From the NCBI RefSeq assembly GCF_032854445.1, contig NC_088300.1:78173966-78237965 (forward strand): a DNA stretch of 64,000 nucleotides, given 5' to 3'. The stretch is from Liolophura sinensis. Lineage: Eukaryota; Mollusca; Polyplacophora; Chitonida; Chitonidae. The notes under the pieces were generated by a model. The model did no database searches, was not told the DNA's origin, and saw only the letters and a list, made by a program, of their open reading frames with translations. The position numbers and the translations under genes are program-made. Positions 1 through 10,800 of the stretch are shown here, piece by piece. Every line of letters begins with the position of its first letter. Within the stretch, counting starts at the first letter, position 1.

Positions 1-388
1 CATCAATAAACACAACAAAGTAGTAAACAATCACAAACAAAGTAGTGAATCATTCACATCCATGTGACCGACATTGTCTCATTGTACAAGGCAAGATGCA
101 ATGGCTACATGTACGGGAGAAAGTGTCAGATTTCCACAAAAATGCTTCCTTCTCATACACTGTCATCCACTTACTATTGGGCTGATATTTGGCAGCTGGT
201 AAATATGCCATCAACCAACCAATTATTCTGCTCTGAATAAAAGGTGCTTCCGAGGGATCAGAGGAACAACATAAGTTGTCAATAAAGCTTGTTTTTATCA
301 CTTTGACCATTTATTACTGTTTGTAAAATGCACAATATAATAAAGCTATGAACAAATGTATTCAAAAAATGTAGATACCAGTCCTAAA
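1..388. other. Non-coding flank, no gene seen
   Basis: AT-rich sequence with only short chance ORFs and no splice-bordered coding stretch. I see nothing recognisable before the inverted-repeat element that starts near 388. Confidence 0.5.
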
Positions 389-635
389 CCCTGTTCACAT
401 GGGCAAAGTAAAGCTGTCTTAACTTGCAAAACTGATTCTGAGCCAATTTGACATCACCTGTGTGAATGCAAATTACTAAACCTGCTTAAATGTGACAGTG
501 TGAACGGGCAAATCCCTGAACTGTCTTTAAAAACCGGTTTGGCCACATGGTGGTGTGAACACACACATTTTTACAACTGGCTTTGATTTAAACCGGTTCA
601 AATTAGATGGGGATTTTTGGCCGTGTGAACAGGGT
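388..635. mobile_element. MITE-like element with terminal inverted repeats
   Basis: The left end ACCCTGTTCACATGG (388-402) is the near-perfect inverse of the right end CCGTGTGAACAGGGT (621-635). The 248 bp between and including these ends have no ORF. Two inner copies of an AAACCGGTT-type motif (about 532-540 and 591-600) add internal symmetry. This architecture is that of a short non-autonomous DNA transposon. The superfamily is not assigned because no convincing target duplication is visible. Confidence 0.6.
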
Positions 636-1005
636 ACATGTAATCAACCATAGTAGCATATTTTTATTTCTTATTTCAAGCCAATATATATAAAAACATT
701 CACAGCACAATATGATGAAAAATGATATTAAAAAATGGGTTCTGAACAGTGTAAATATTTGTGTAGACATTAATTAGAATGCTTCCGCTTTGCTTATAAC
801 TATAGAAGTCCTCAACATATTCTAAAATTACAAATACCTTTGAATTGACTTAAGTGTATCAAAACACATCATAGAAATACCTGTTAAAAAAAAATTAACA
901 GACTGATGTAAATCTTTAAAATGGTATCACAGATTTTAATGTATTTGACACTTTCAGCTTAAGATATCCCAGGCCATGAGCAGGCACTTGCAGTATACTA
1001 AGGTT
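636..1005. other. Non-coding AT-rich stretch
   Basis: No supported ORF, repeat or RNA gene is visible between the MITE-like element and the 42-bp array. Confidence 0.5.
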
Positions 1006-1019
1006 CTAAGTGCAGCTTT

Positions 1020-2650
1020 GGTACCATACACATGTGCCAGGTGGTAGCCCATTTGTAAGTCCAGCTTCACCTACCATACACACGTGACATGGTAGCCCAC
1101 GTGCAGGTCCAGCTTCACCTACCATACACACGTGACATGGTAGCCCACGTGCAGGTCCAGCTTCACCTACTATACACGTGACAGGTGGTAGCCCATTTGT
1201 AAGTCCAGCTTCACCTACCATACACACGTGACATGGTAGCCCACGTGAAAGTCCAGCTTCACCTACCATACACATGTGACAAGTGGTAGCCCACGTGAAA
1301 GTCCAGCTTCACCTACCATACACACGTGACATGTGGTAAGTCCAGATTAACTACATGTACCACACATGTCTCAGGCAGTAAGTCCAGCTTAGCTACCTTA
1401 GGTGTCTTAGGTGGCAAGTCCAGCTTAGTTACCACACACGTCTTAGATACATGCAGTAAGTCCAGCTTAGCTACCTTAGGTGTCTTAGGTGGCAAGTCCA
1501 GCTTAGTTACCACACACGTCTTAGATACATGCAGTAAGTCCAGCTTAGCTACCTTAGGTGGCAAGTCCAGCTTAGTTACCACACACGTCTAAGATACATG
1601 CAGTAAGTCCAGCTTAGCTACCTTAGGCGTCCTAGGTGGTAAGTCCAGCTTAGTTACCACACACGTCTAAGATACATGCAGTAAGTCCAGCTTAGTTACC
1701 ACACACGTCTAAGATACATGCAGTAAGTCCAGCTTAGCTACCTTAGGCGTCCTAGGTGGCAAGTCCAGCTTAGTTACCACACACGTCTTAGATACATGCA
1801 GTAAGTCCAGCTTAGTTACCACACACGTCTAAGATACATGCAGTAAGTCCAGCTTAGCTACCTTAAGCGTCCTAGGTGGCAAGTCCAGCTTAGTTACCAC
1901 ACACGTCTTAGGTACATGCAGTAAGTCCAGCTTAGCTACCTTAGGTATCTTATGTGGCAACTCCAGCTTAGTTACCACACACGTCTTAGATACATGCAGT
2001 AAGTCCAGCTTAGTTACCACACACATCTAAGATACATGCAGTAAGTCCAGCTTAGTTACCACACACGTCTTAGATACATGCAGTAAGTCCAGCTTAGCTA
2101 CCTTAGGTGTCTTAGGTGGCAAGTCCAGCTTAGTTACCACACAAGTCTTAGATACATGCAGTAAGTCCAGCTTAGTTACCACACGTCTTAGATACATCCA
2201 CTAAGTCCAGCTTAGTTACCACACACGTCTTAGATACATGCAGTAAGTCCAGCTTAGTTACCACACATGTCTTAGATACATGCAGTAAGTCCAGCTTAGT
2301 TACCACACATGTCTTAGATACATGCAGTAAGTCCAGCTTAGTTACCACACACGTCTTAGATACATGCAGTAAGTCCAGCTTAGTTACCACACAGGTCTTA
2401 GATACATGTAGTAAGTCCAGCTTAGTTACCACACACGTCCTAGATACATGCAGTAAGTCCAGCTTAGTTACCACACGTCTTAGATACATGCAGTAAGTCC
2501 AGCTTAGTTACCACACACGTCTTAGATACATGCAGTAAGTCCAGCTTAGTTACCACACACGTCTTAGATACATGCAGTAAGTCCAGCTTAGTTACCACAC
2601 ACGTCTTAGATACATGCAGTAAGTCCAGCTTAGCTACCACACAAACGTCC
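1020..2650. repeat. Minisatellite array, 42-43 bp units
   Basis: About 38 head-to-tail units. The left part (about 1020-1340) is a GTCCAGCTTCACCTACC-type variant. The main part carries AAGTCCAGCTTAGTTACC plus ACACACGTCTTAGATACATG. The main unit is 42 bp, a multiple of three, so long open frames run through it on both strands. On the minus strand they read as a 14-residue repeat around KLDLLHVSKTCVVT. Some units have a shorter or fused form containing CCTTAGGTGTCTTAGGTGG. The array lies just downstream of the RING gene's stop codon, in 3' flank or 3' UTR. I do not regard the ORFs as genes. Confidence 0.9.
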
Positions 2651-2927
2651 ACTGGGTTAATACATCTGTCAGGGATATTTTCAATGTATACCTCATGACA
2701 GATGAAAAATAAATTTCATTTTAATCAAGCTTAAGCTCAATTAACTATTTGTTTGAATTTGTCCACTAATAACAATTATATCAGAATAAAGTCCGATGAT
2801 CACACAAAGGCTTAAACTTGCTAAACACAAAACCTCACTGTGCATAACACTTTACAAAAATTTACAATATTCCATGCATGAATGGAGTTATACAGAATAA
2901 CAATGTCGTACGTGATGTGATAACCAC

Positions 2928-5900
2928 TTATTCCACATTACACTTGTAAGCCCTGATGATGTCTCGTATGGGAGCCCGACAGACGGGACATTTGGCACTC
3001 TGTCTCATCAGGTGCTTCCCACAGCCATAGCATACGCACATGTGGCCACACTGATACAACACTGAATCTGCGTGACTATCCAAACATATGAGGCAGTGAG
3101 AGTCGCTCACTGGGCGAGCCCGATTTAACATCTGACTGCTCTCTGCATGATCACCTGAAACAAAATTGACAAACTGAATGAACTATTAAGGTAAGTCAAC
3201 AACTGTTGCCAGATTGTACTGAGTATAAATCTACCATTAACTGTTACACACATTGTTGGGACATTAACTGTTACACACACTGTTGAGACATTAACTGTTA
3301 CACACACTGTTGGGACATTAACTGTTACACACACTGTTGGGACATTAACTGAAATCTGTAAATGGCCTTCTCTATAAGTGTCACTACCAGTGGATGTAAA
3401 CAGAGGAAGAATTGTCCGTCTCAGGTGTGACTGAGTTTATCTGCACATGATTCATCAAACCAAAGTAACACCTAAGTTACCTGAGGCCTGGGACACTGCT
3501 GCTGCCACCTCCTGTCTGATCGCACGCTGCACATCCATCTGCATCTCCACACTCAACTTGAGCATAGTTTTCATCTCTTCCATCTGAGCTTTAAGGGCAT
3601 TCAGCTCACGGCTAAGGTGAAGGTTAGTCTGAGGACAAATTACATCATTATAAAGAGTTACTTACAGTTTTACCACCCATATAACTAGCTGGCACTTACT
3701 TACAGTTTTACTACCTGTGAGGCATTTACTTAAAGTATCACGATTAGCTACAGCAAACTTATTAAGACGAACTATGGCTGAGACGGTGTGAAAGGGATCA
3801 GTTTAGGTGTTTTCTTTATTACACATCAGACACTGCAGTTTTTAGTACTGCTTTCCAGTGTTCTTAATTTAGTCAGACAGCTAGATGTCCAATATTGATA
3901 GACATAATAATATTAAAAATTATATACTCACTGAGTTATCTCCCTTATAAAGAAGAGCTTGAATAGTTGTCTCCCCTTACCTGTGTATACGGCACAGCAG
4001 CTGCGCTGATATTTGTCACTGAGATGTTGTCAATATCTGATAGGTCATTGTCCATTTGAATACCCAGATGAGAGAAATCATTTCTTTGATGAAATGGGTT
4101 TACAGGGAGCGAGCGAAGAAAGTTCCTGACACGATTTCCATCAGCGCCCGATTGTCCAAGCCTCTGCTGCAATCACAGAGAGTGGAATCAAAAATAATAT
4201 GTCTGAGCAGTTCAATTCCAGTGACCTGCAATAAGGGCTGCATCAAACATGACTCTACCTTGGAAGTCTTCTCACGTCAGAAAATTATTTGGTAGAGGTG
4301 AAGAAAACATGAAGGCACAACTGTGATAAGAAGGTGGCGTTGCTTCTGGGGAGCGAGGGGCAGACTAAGAGCTGAGCCGGGTCAATACTTCCAGTTACAC
4401 CAATCAAAACACTATCAGACCACACACTGATCTCTACCCCTCCAATGATGTAATTTCTCACTCAAACAAAAGCTTATCTGCAGATACATGTAGTTTACAT
4501 CTCTCTAAACAGCAAATACATGATACTTTTCCATCTCATTGTTTACAGAACACTGCTGTTAAACTATTACATAACACATGTCTCCATCACGCTCCAGGTT
4601 CATGACAGCCTACATGACACCATCATCAGTTAACCTATTATATAAGACAGGCCTCCATCACTCACTCACATCCAGGTGCATGACACCCTACATGACACCA
4701 TCCTCAGTTAACCTATTATATAACACAGGCCTCCATCACTCACTCACATCCACGTGCATGACAGCCTACATGACACCATCATCAGTTAACCTGTTATATA
4801 ACACAGGCCTCCATCACTCACTCACATCCAGGTGCATGACACCCTACATGACACCATCCTCAGTTAACCTATTATATAACACAGGCCTCCATCACTCACT
4901 CACATCCACGTGCATGACAGCCTACATGACACCATCATCAGTTAACCTATTATATAACACAGGCCTCCATCACTCACTCACATCCAGGTGCATGACACAC
5001 TACATGACACCATCCTCAGCTATCCTGTTACACAACACAGACGTCCATGACTTTCTCACCTCCAGGTGTACTTCCATCGTGCCTCGGAATTCTCCTTCCA
5101 GTGATGAGGACACAAGTCTTTGGTGCAACAACTCACTGATCTCTTCCACTAGATTTTCCCTCTGAACCTGCAGAGCTTCTTCACTCTCCACATGCACCAT
5201 TCTGCAAGTCATACAGCAGATTTGAACAATTTGTTCTGCAACATTTTATATATAGAATAAATAGAAGAATTATTCCATTTAAACCAGTAAACTTCAAAGT
5301 TTCCATATTAGTTTGCAAAAAATATAATTTTCAAAGACAACTGTTCACAGATACACAACATTTTTTTCTATCCATATTCTGTCAAGTAAACAGTCTTTAT
5401 TCCCACGAAATGGATCAAGTTTCCACTTAACAAGGTGTAGGTCAGAGTTCATTATGTCAATTGGTGAGGGTTAGGGTGGGGCGAGTCATTATGGAACTCT
5501 CATCAGAGTCCTGGTATCTCTTACCTTGCCAGGTCAGGAGCTGGTGGTACAACATTAACTTCTGGGTTAGCGGCAACTGAAAGATATATTAAGTACATCA
5601 ATTAGACGCAAACATGGGTAAAGCAGTGTTCGCCAAATGTCAAGTGGGCTTAGCCTTGGATGTGCTCGGTACACCAGGGATGCGGCAATATATATGTATT
5701 TTTATCTGTACTAAACAAAGACTCATGAACACTTGATAAAAAACCCTGTCAAATATTGTCTTTTAGCTATATGCAAGGGAGAGCCCAGTTATTAGCTAAT
5801 TAATTGGATTTTTTCTCTTCAGTAACAAAAAATCTGCACAGAATTTTTCCATATTGTAACTGATTATAAGAACCACTGCCTGTACAAGTAACAGTATGTA

Positions 5901-7530
5901 TGTATTTGGAACTATAGCCTTATGTACTGATCACAAATAAACTTATATACTTGTATACATCACATTACCATCATATGTACAATCTGACTTATCAGATCTG
6001 TCCTCGCAAACTGTGACATTCCAGTGATTGCTCTAAATCAATAGATTGTTTTTAATTTTTGTCCCATTTTACAATTAACTTTCCAATGCTCAGCGCCCAT
6101 AATTGTCGTATGATATTGTTTATTTTCTCATTTTACCTTCAGTGCTTAAGTTGTACATTTCTCCACTATTAGAGGTTGGGGGAGTCCGTGATCGTGACTG
6201 AGGAGGTGATGTATTTCTAGACTCAGGGGTAGAGGTGGGTGTTACATCCTCAGATGCTGGGTGAGAATGCCTGGCCTGGGTATGTGAGCCATCTGCAGAG
6301 TTACTGCCCCGTGCCCTCTCATCAGTCCTGCTCTGCATTTGTCTGTCAGGTGATGGGGAATTCTGGGAGGGGACAGGAGACGCCTGGTGAGAACTGCGTG
6401 GACTGACAGAGTTACGAGGTGTGATGCTGAAGGAGGACATGTTGCGTCTGATGATGTTGTTGAGATGTTGTCTGAAGACATTACTGCGTAGAAGAGAGGA
6501 CACAGGTTGTTGTTGGTACAGTCCCTCCACCTCCACCACAATGGCCTCCGGTCGATGCTCTTCCACATCATCCACATTCGCTGGGGCATTCTCCTTCCCC
6601 TCATTCTGAGCCTGCACCTCAAACCTCTTGCTCAAGAACTGGTTGATACGCTCTCTGTTTGCTTGTCCTGTCACAGGCTTCTCTCCATGTTGAATCTGAT
6701 GCAGCTCATACATCAAATTTCTGTGACAATTATGTAAACACAGGACAGGACACATAAGTCCAAATGCAAACACATGAGAAGACATATCAGTCCAAATTAA
6801 AAACACATAACATCAATACACACCCTCCATAGAATAAATGTTTCTTTTCACGGAGTGTGATCTGCACATAGGGCCTTATTTATACTGATATGCATTGGAA
6901 TATAGGTTTATGACATCTGGGGAGATATTTGGTGTCCTTGTGAAGAGATAACAAGCTTTGAGTAGGGTATCATAATGTAATGGTAGCCTATAGCTGTCAT
7001 TCAGACTAACATGTCCCCATGACACAAACCTAAGGACATGAGAATTAGTCTTTCACACCGCAGCATCAACATAGTTTATTAACCAAACAGAATGGTACTT
7101 GGCCTGGTACAAATTAATTGATTAATTCATATAAGTGTAGCTGCAAATATTGTAATGCATTCTCAGAAAGGTAGTAGCTAGGCCTACAGCAAGTACCGGT
7201 ATACCGTTATGCACATAATAAGCTAATTCCATGCTTTCAGCCTAAATGTTTTAGTTGAACAAGCTGATTATAATGTTTGGGAAAATGAAACGGAACCGAC
7301 ATTGGACTTTCAGCTTGGGGAGGCGTATGTGTATCGGACGTCATTAACGCTATGCAACTTTAGTTGTCCTGGATAACTTACGTCCGACTGTTTTCAAAAA
7401 AGGCCTGCATTCCCGCATCCATATCTTCAGTGCTCATCGTGGTTGTTTTTGAAGTTGGGTTGCAATCACCACCGATAACTTCCCCGCCAACAGCTCCTTC
7501 GATCTCTGGAGAACTTGATCGGGACGACAT
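2928..7530 (-). CDS. RING-finger protein, probable E3 ubiquitin ligase, seven exons
   Basis: Complete spliced gene. Exons in transcription order: 7530-7382, 6720-6137, 5576-5525, 5201-5060, 4166-3981, 3628-3481 and 3154-2928. All borders are AG/GT and all phases agree, giving 495 residues. The start is the ATG at 7530; the in-frame sequence upstream has only a TTG. Residues 1-50 are Ser/Gly/Asp-rich. Residues about 50-245 contain a basic patch (LLRSNVFRQHLNNIIRRN) followed by a long Ser/Pro/Thr-rich, probably disordered tail. Exons 4 and 6 (ESEEALQVQRENLVEEI and LSRELNALKAQMEEMKTML) look coiled-coil. Residues 441-479 form a RING finger with CLIC, CGHMCVC and CPVC elements, followed by RAPIRDIIRAY, which is very like the C-terminal RING of Neuralized. 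No NHR domain is present, so it is not Neuralized itself. E3 activity is inferred from the RING. The orthologue is not identified. It shares its promoter with the CCDC172-like gene. Confidence 0.85.
3232..3351. repeat. 27-bp tandem repeat, about 4 copies
   Basis: Units of ACATTAACTGTTACACACAC plus TGTTGGG lie inside the last intron of the RING gene. They are nearly identical, which implies recent expansion. Confidence 0.85.
4601..5068. repeat. 78-bp tandem array contiguous with the exon-4 5' splice site
   Basis: Six 78-bp units begin at 4601, 4679, 4757, 4835, 4913 and 4991. Units alternate between two types (ACAGCC...CATCATC and ACACCC...CATCCTC), a 156-bp higher-order pattern. The last unit overlaps the true exon-4/intron-4 junction of the RING gene. 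On the minus strand the genuine junction reads CACCTGGAG|GTGAGAAAG, and the other units carry CACCTGGATGTGAGTGAG (some CACGTGGATGTGAGTGAG) at the same place. Each copy therefore has a donor-like GTGAGT. Reading from the true exon into the intron meets a TAG about 20 codons on, within the first unit. Confidence 0.9.
5577..6136. other. Intron 2 of the RING gene, no internal feature
   Basis: AT-rich intron. Apart from splice signals, I see no repeat or gene in it. Confidence 0.5.
6721..7381. other. Intron 1 of the RING gene, no internal feature
   Basis: Bordered by the exon-1 donor (CGGAC|GTAAG on the minus strand) and the exon-2 acceptor (TTGTCACAG). No other element is recognised. Confidence 0.5.
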
Positions 7531-7823
7531 CGTCACTGCTTCTACGTTCAGGTTTATATTGCTCAATCCACGATGTGTTCACTACTAAAAATAGCAACCG
7601 CATCACTAACACCACAACAACAAAGCACATGTCCTTGACAGCTGGGTTTCCGCGAAATATGACGTATACTGACGACCTTTCACAGTTGATCCGCGGCAGG
7701 TCACAGTTTCTTCCCTTGATTGGCTGAAGATGAGCGGAAGTACGAATGACCATCCATCACGTGACTCGCGCCAAACTTTGAAAAGAGCAGACGAAGTCTA
7801 AATATAGAGCCATAAATAATACT
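7531..7823. promoter_or_regulatory. Bidirectional promoter between the RING gene and the CCDC172-like gene
   Basis: The two start codons are 293 bp apart on opposite strands. The interval is richer in CpG than its surroundings and holds promoter-type motifs: an inverted CCAAT box GATTGGCTG (7718-7726), an ETS-type GCGGAAGT (7734-7741), an E-box palindrome TCACGTGAC (7757-7765) and an E2F-like CGCGCCAAA (7767-7775). There is no clear TATA box upstream of either gene. The motifs are seen in the sequence; their use is inferred. Confidence 0.6.
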
Positions 7824-10800
7824 ATGTCGTCAACACTGGACGACCTATTTCAACAAATCATTCAGTCGGAGCAACGAGCTGAGAGAAAGAAAAGTCTTTT
7901 GAATGAAGGTAAAAATGACATAGAGCGGTCACATCTATTTAAAGTTAAATATATAACAAATCGTTATGTGACTCATCGCTTCTTGACCACCCAGCTAAAC
8001 ACTGTCTGTAACTTTAGCCTACACAAGAAATCAACAAATGAAACAAGTTTTGACAACTGTCAACATCGCAATCAGAAAAATAAAAATCAAACAATGATAC
8101 CAACATTTTTAGGCAAATGACATAAAATCAACAAAGTGGTTCCCCTTTACCAGGATCGAATTATCACATTAGCGGCTCAACTAATGGAACAGAAAGATTA
8201 TATCCCATGCAGCATCCACACTGCCAGTTTAATCATGGAATATCTCCATTTTTTAACAGGCCATTCATTGGCCAATCGGGGAAGAAAGAAGCAAGAGTTT
8301 TGGAAGTATTGTGAAACAATGAGTTTCAGAACACTCTTCCTGACACACAGTTTTAGATGTCCTCATAAATGTAATCAGTACCAAAGTATAAATATACAAT
8401 AGCAGATATCAAGGTACAGATATATTTTATTGCTGTTTTATTCATTATAGTTAAATCAGAGATAGAAAATTGCAAGGTGAAAATTCAAGACACAAAGGAG
8501 GAGACATCAGAATTAAGAGGGAAACTAGTTTTAAAGGTAATGCTTCAAAAGGAACATTTTGAACACTGGTCAGAGGTAAAATGCATTTTGCAAGAAAGCT
8601 GACTAACCTGACAAAATTGTCATAGGTGGATTCAAACCTATCATTCCATGTGTCACATGACTGTGATCTCTAATAAGAAACAACCTGATGGATGATGAGC
8701 CAACTAGGGTGACAATCCTAGATCACCTAAGATGGCAACCTGGTCAGGTTTAGGCTTATACAACAAGTAACTGGAAAGACGTTGTTCGACTAGTTGGCAT
8801 GCATTAAGCAGAGTATGAAAAAGATTTCTCTTAGTCAGCTAGGGTTCAGATTTTATTGATTTTATGGTTCACTCCATTTCAAAGTTTACTGCCACCTAAT
8901 AAACTCCCAGCCACATTTTTTTATTTGGCAGAAAGGAAAACATAAGTTTTATTTCATGTACTGGCAATGTTGTAGACTCGTCAGTTGAACAGTGAAGAGC
9001 TGAACCTAAAATGGCTTGGAACCAGAGAGGTCATCCTAAGGACACAGTCACAGAAGTTCCTGTCAGATATGAAACTGCTTGAAAATCAACTGGTGATGTG
9101 GATTATGTTAAATCTATGTGAAATAAATTTAAAGACAAGGATTTCTGCACTTATTGCGCACATTCTTTGGTCTACTGCACCTGGTTCATGCAACTGAGTT
9201 TGTGAAATATCAGTGTTAATTTTTTTTTCACACAAGTCTGAGGTATGATGTTCAATTAAATAACTAATTAAAACTTTGTCTGATTTTCATTTTAGTTGGA
9301 AGCCCAAGATCACTTGCAGGAAGAATATGAGGGGTTTTGTGCTCAAACGAGGGAGTTCACAAAAGGTTATTCCTTAGTGGAGAATGGTCAAGAGATGAGG
9401 AAGGGTAAAGCTAACAGACAACTGGCCATGGTGATGGATGAAAAGAAGGCCCTGGAAAACGGTAATTGCATTGTTTGTGTAGCGATCTTAGGTAATTAGC
9501 AATGTTGTGTTACACAGGCGGGGAATCCCCAACATGTGCGTTGACACTGAGTGAAACGATCGTTCTGATTGGTTGATCGGGAGGATGAGACTGGTTATCC
9601 GCCATCTTCCATTAAAAGTTCTATACCATCTAAATAATTTGTCTCGTCTCATCTGTGTTATAGCCTTACATTGCGCCAGACCATAGGAAGGGCAACATTT
9701 TGGCGAGCTTGCCAGGATAAGACAAATGTGTGCCAGTCAGGGGTAGTGCGGCAATGGGTTCTGTGGAGACCGAGTTCGAGATTAAGGCTTTGGACACAGC
9801 CATGAAAGGTAGCAAACAAGTTCACGCTGATGAGAAGTCAGCAGACAACCACAAGGTTTTCAAAAAGGACTTGAAATTCACTGGACAAATAAATGGATCA
9901 GCTGGTATCAGTTTTGCTAATGTGATACGTCAGCTACAAGCCGCAGAACTGAAGGGGTACAGTGAGGCAGAGATTCTTGATGCAGTCGTGACAGCAATCA
10001 ACCCATCACAGCACCTTCGAAGTTATCTCGAGGGGAAAACAGATCTGGACTTGCCTGTGTTAAGGAAATTGCTCCGACGATACTTCAAAGAAGATTCAGC
10101 TACAGACCTGTATAAACTGTTGTGTGAAGCGTCACAAGACACCAAAGAAGACACCTTAGACTTCACCGTGAGAATTCTGGACCTGGGACAAAAAGTTGTT
10201 TTTGTGTCACGAGAAGATGACTCCGGGTTAATGTATGACACTCTGTTAGTGCGAAGAAGGACATTGCGTTCTATCCATACTGCCCTGAGGGATGTGGCTG
10301 TCAGTCAGGACATGAAGGAGTTGTTGGAGGGAAACCCAACAGATGAAGAAATTGTTGATGCAGTTACAAAGTCCATGTCTGCGTATGAAGAGAGACAAAC
10401 AAAAAGTGGGACAGTAAAAACCAAGAAGGCCGGAGTACACTCAGCACAGGCAGATGGAGAAACAACGGGTGATACAGTAGACAGTGTGACTGATCTTGTT
10501 CGTGACTTAAAAACAGAGGTTATGGCTATGAGAGAAGAACTAGCCAAGCGTCAGACAAAAGGGGGCTGTCAAAATTGGAGAAAATCTGGCGCAGAGAAAT
10601 GTAACCACTGTTTTATTTGTGGATTAGAGGAACATTTCAAGGCTGGATGTAAAGCTAGGAAACCTGTGGGAAAAGGAAACCGTTCGGGAAACGACAACAG
10701 GTCACCACAGAGGGGGAGAGTGATGGCCAGGAATGAATCCCCACCAGGCTGCATTCAGTGTGGCAAAATGCTGACAAAGGTGTTGCAGTGTACAGGATGT

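Noticed and set aside
4578-5165. 195-codon plus-strand frame
   Set aside because: The 78-bp array read on the strand opposite the RING gene, plus the complement of exon 4.
7466-7753. 95-codon minus frame across the divergent promoter
   Set aside because: Different frame from the RING exon 1, no domain, and it crosses the promoter motifs.
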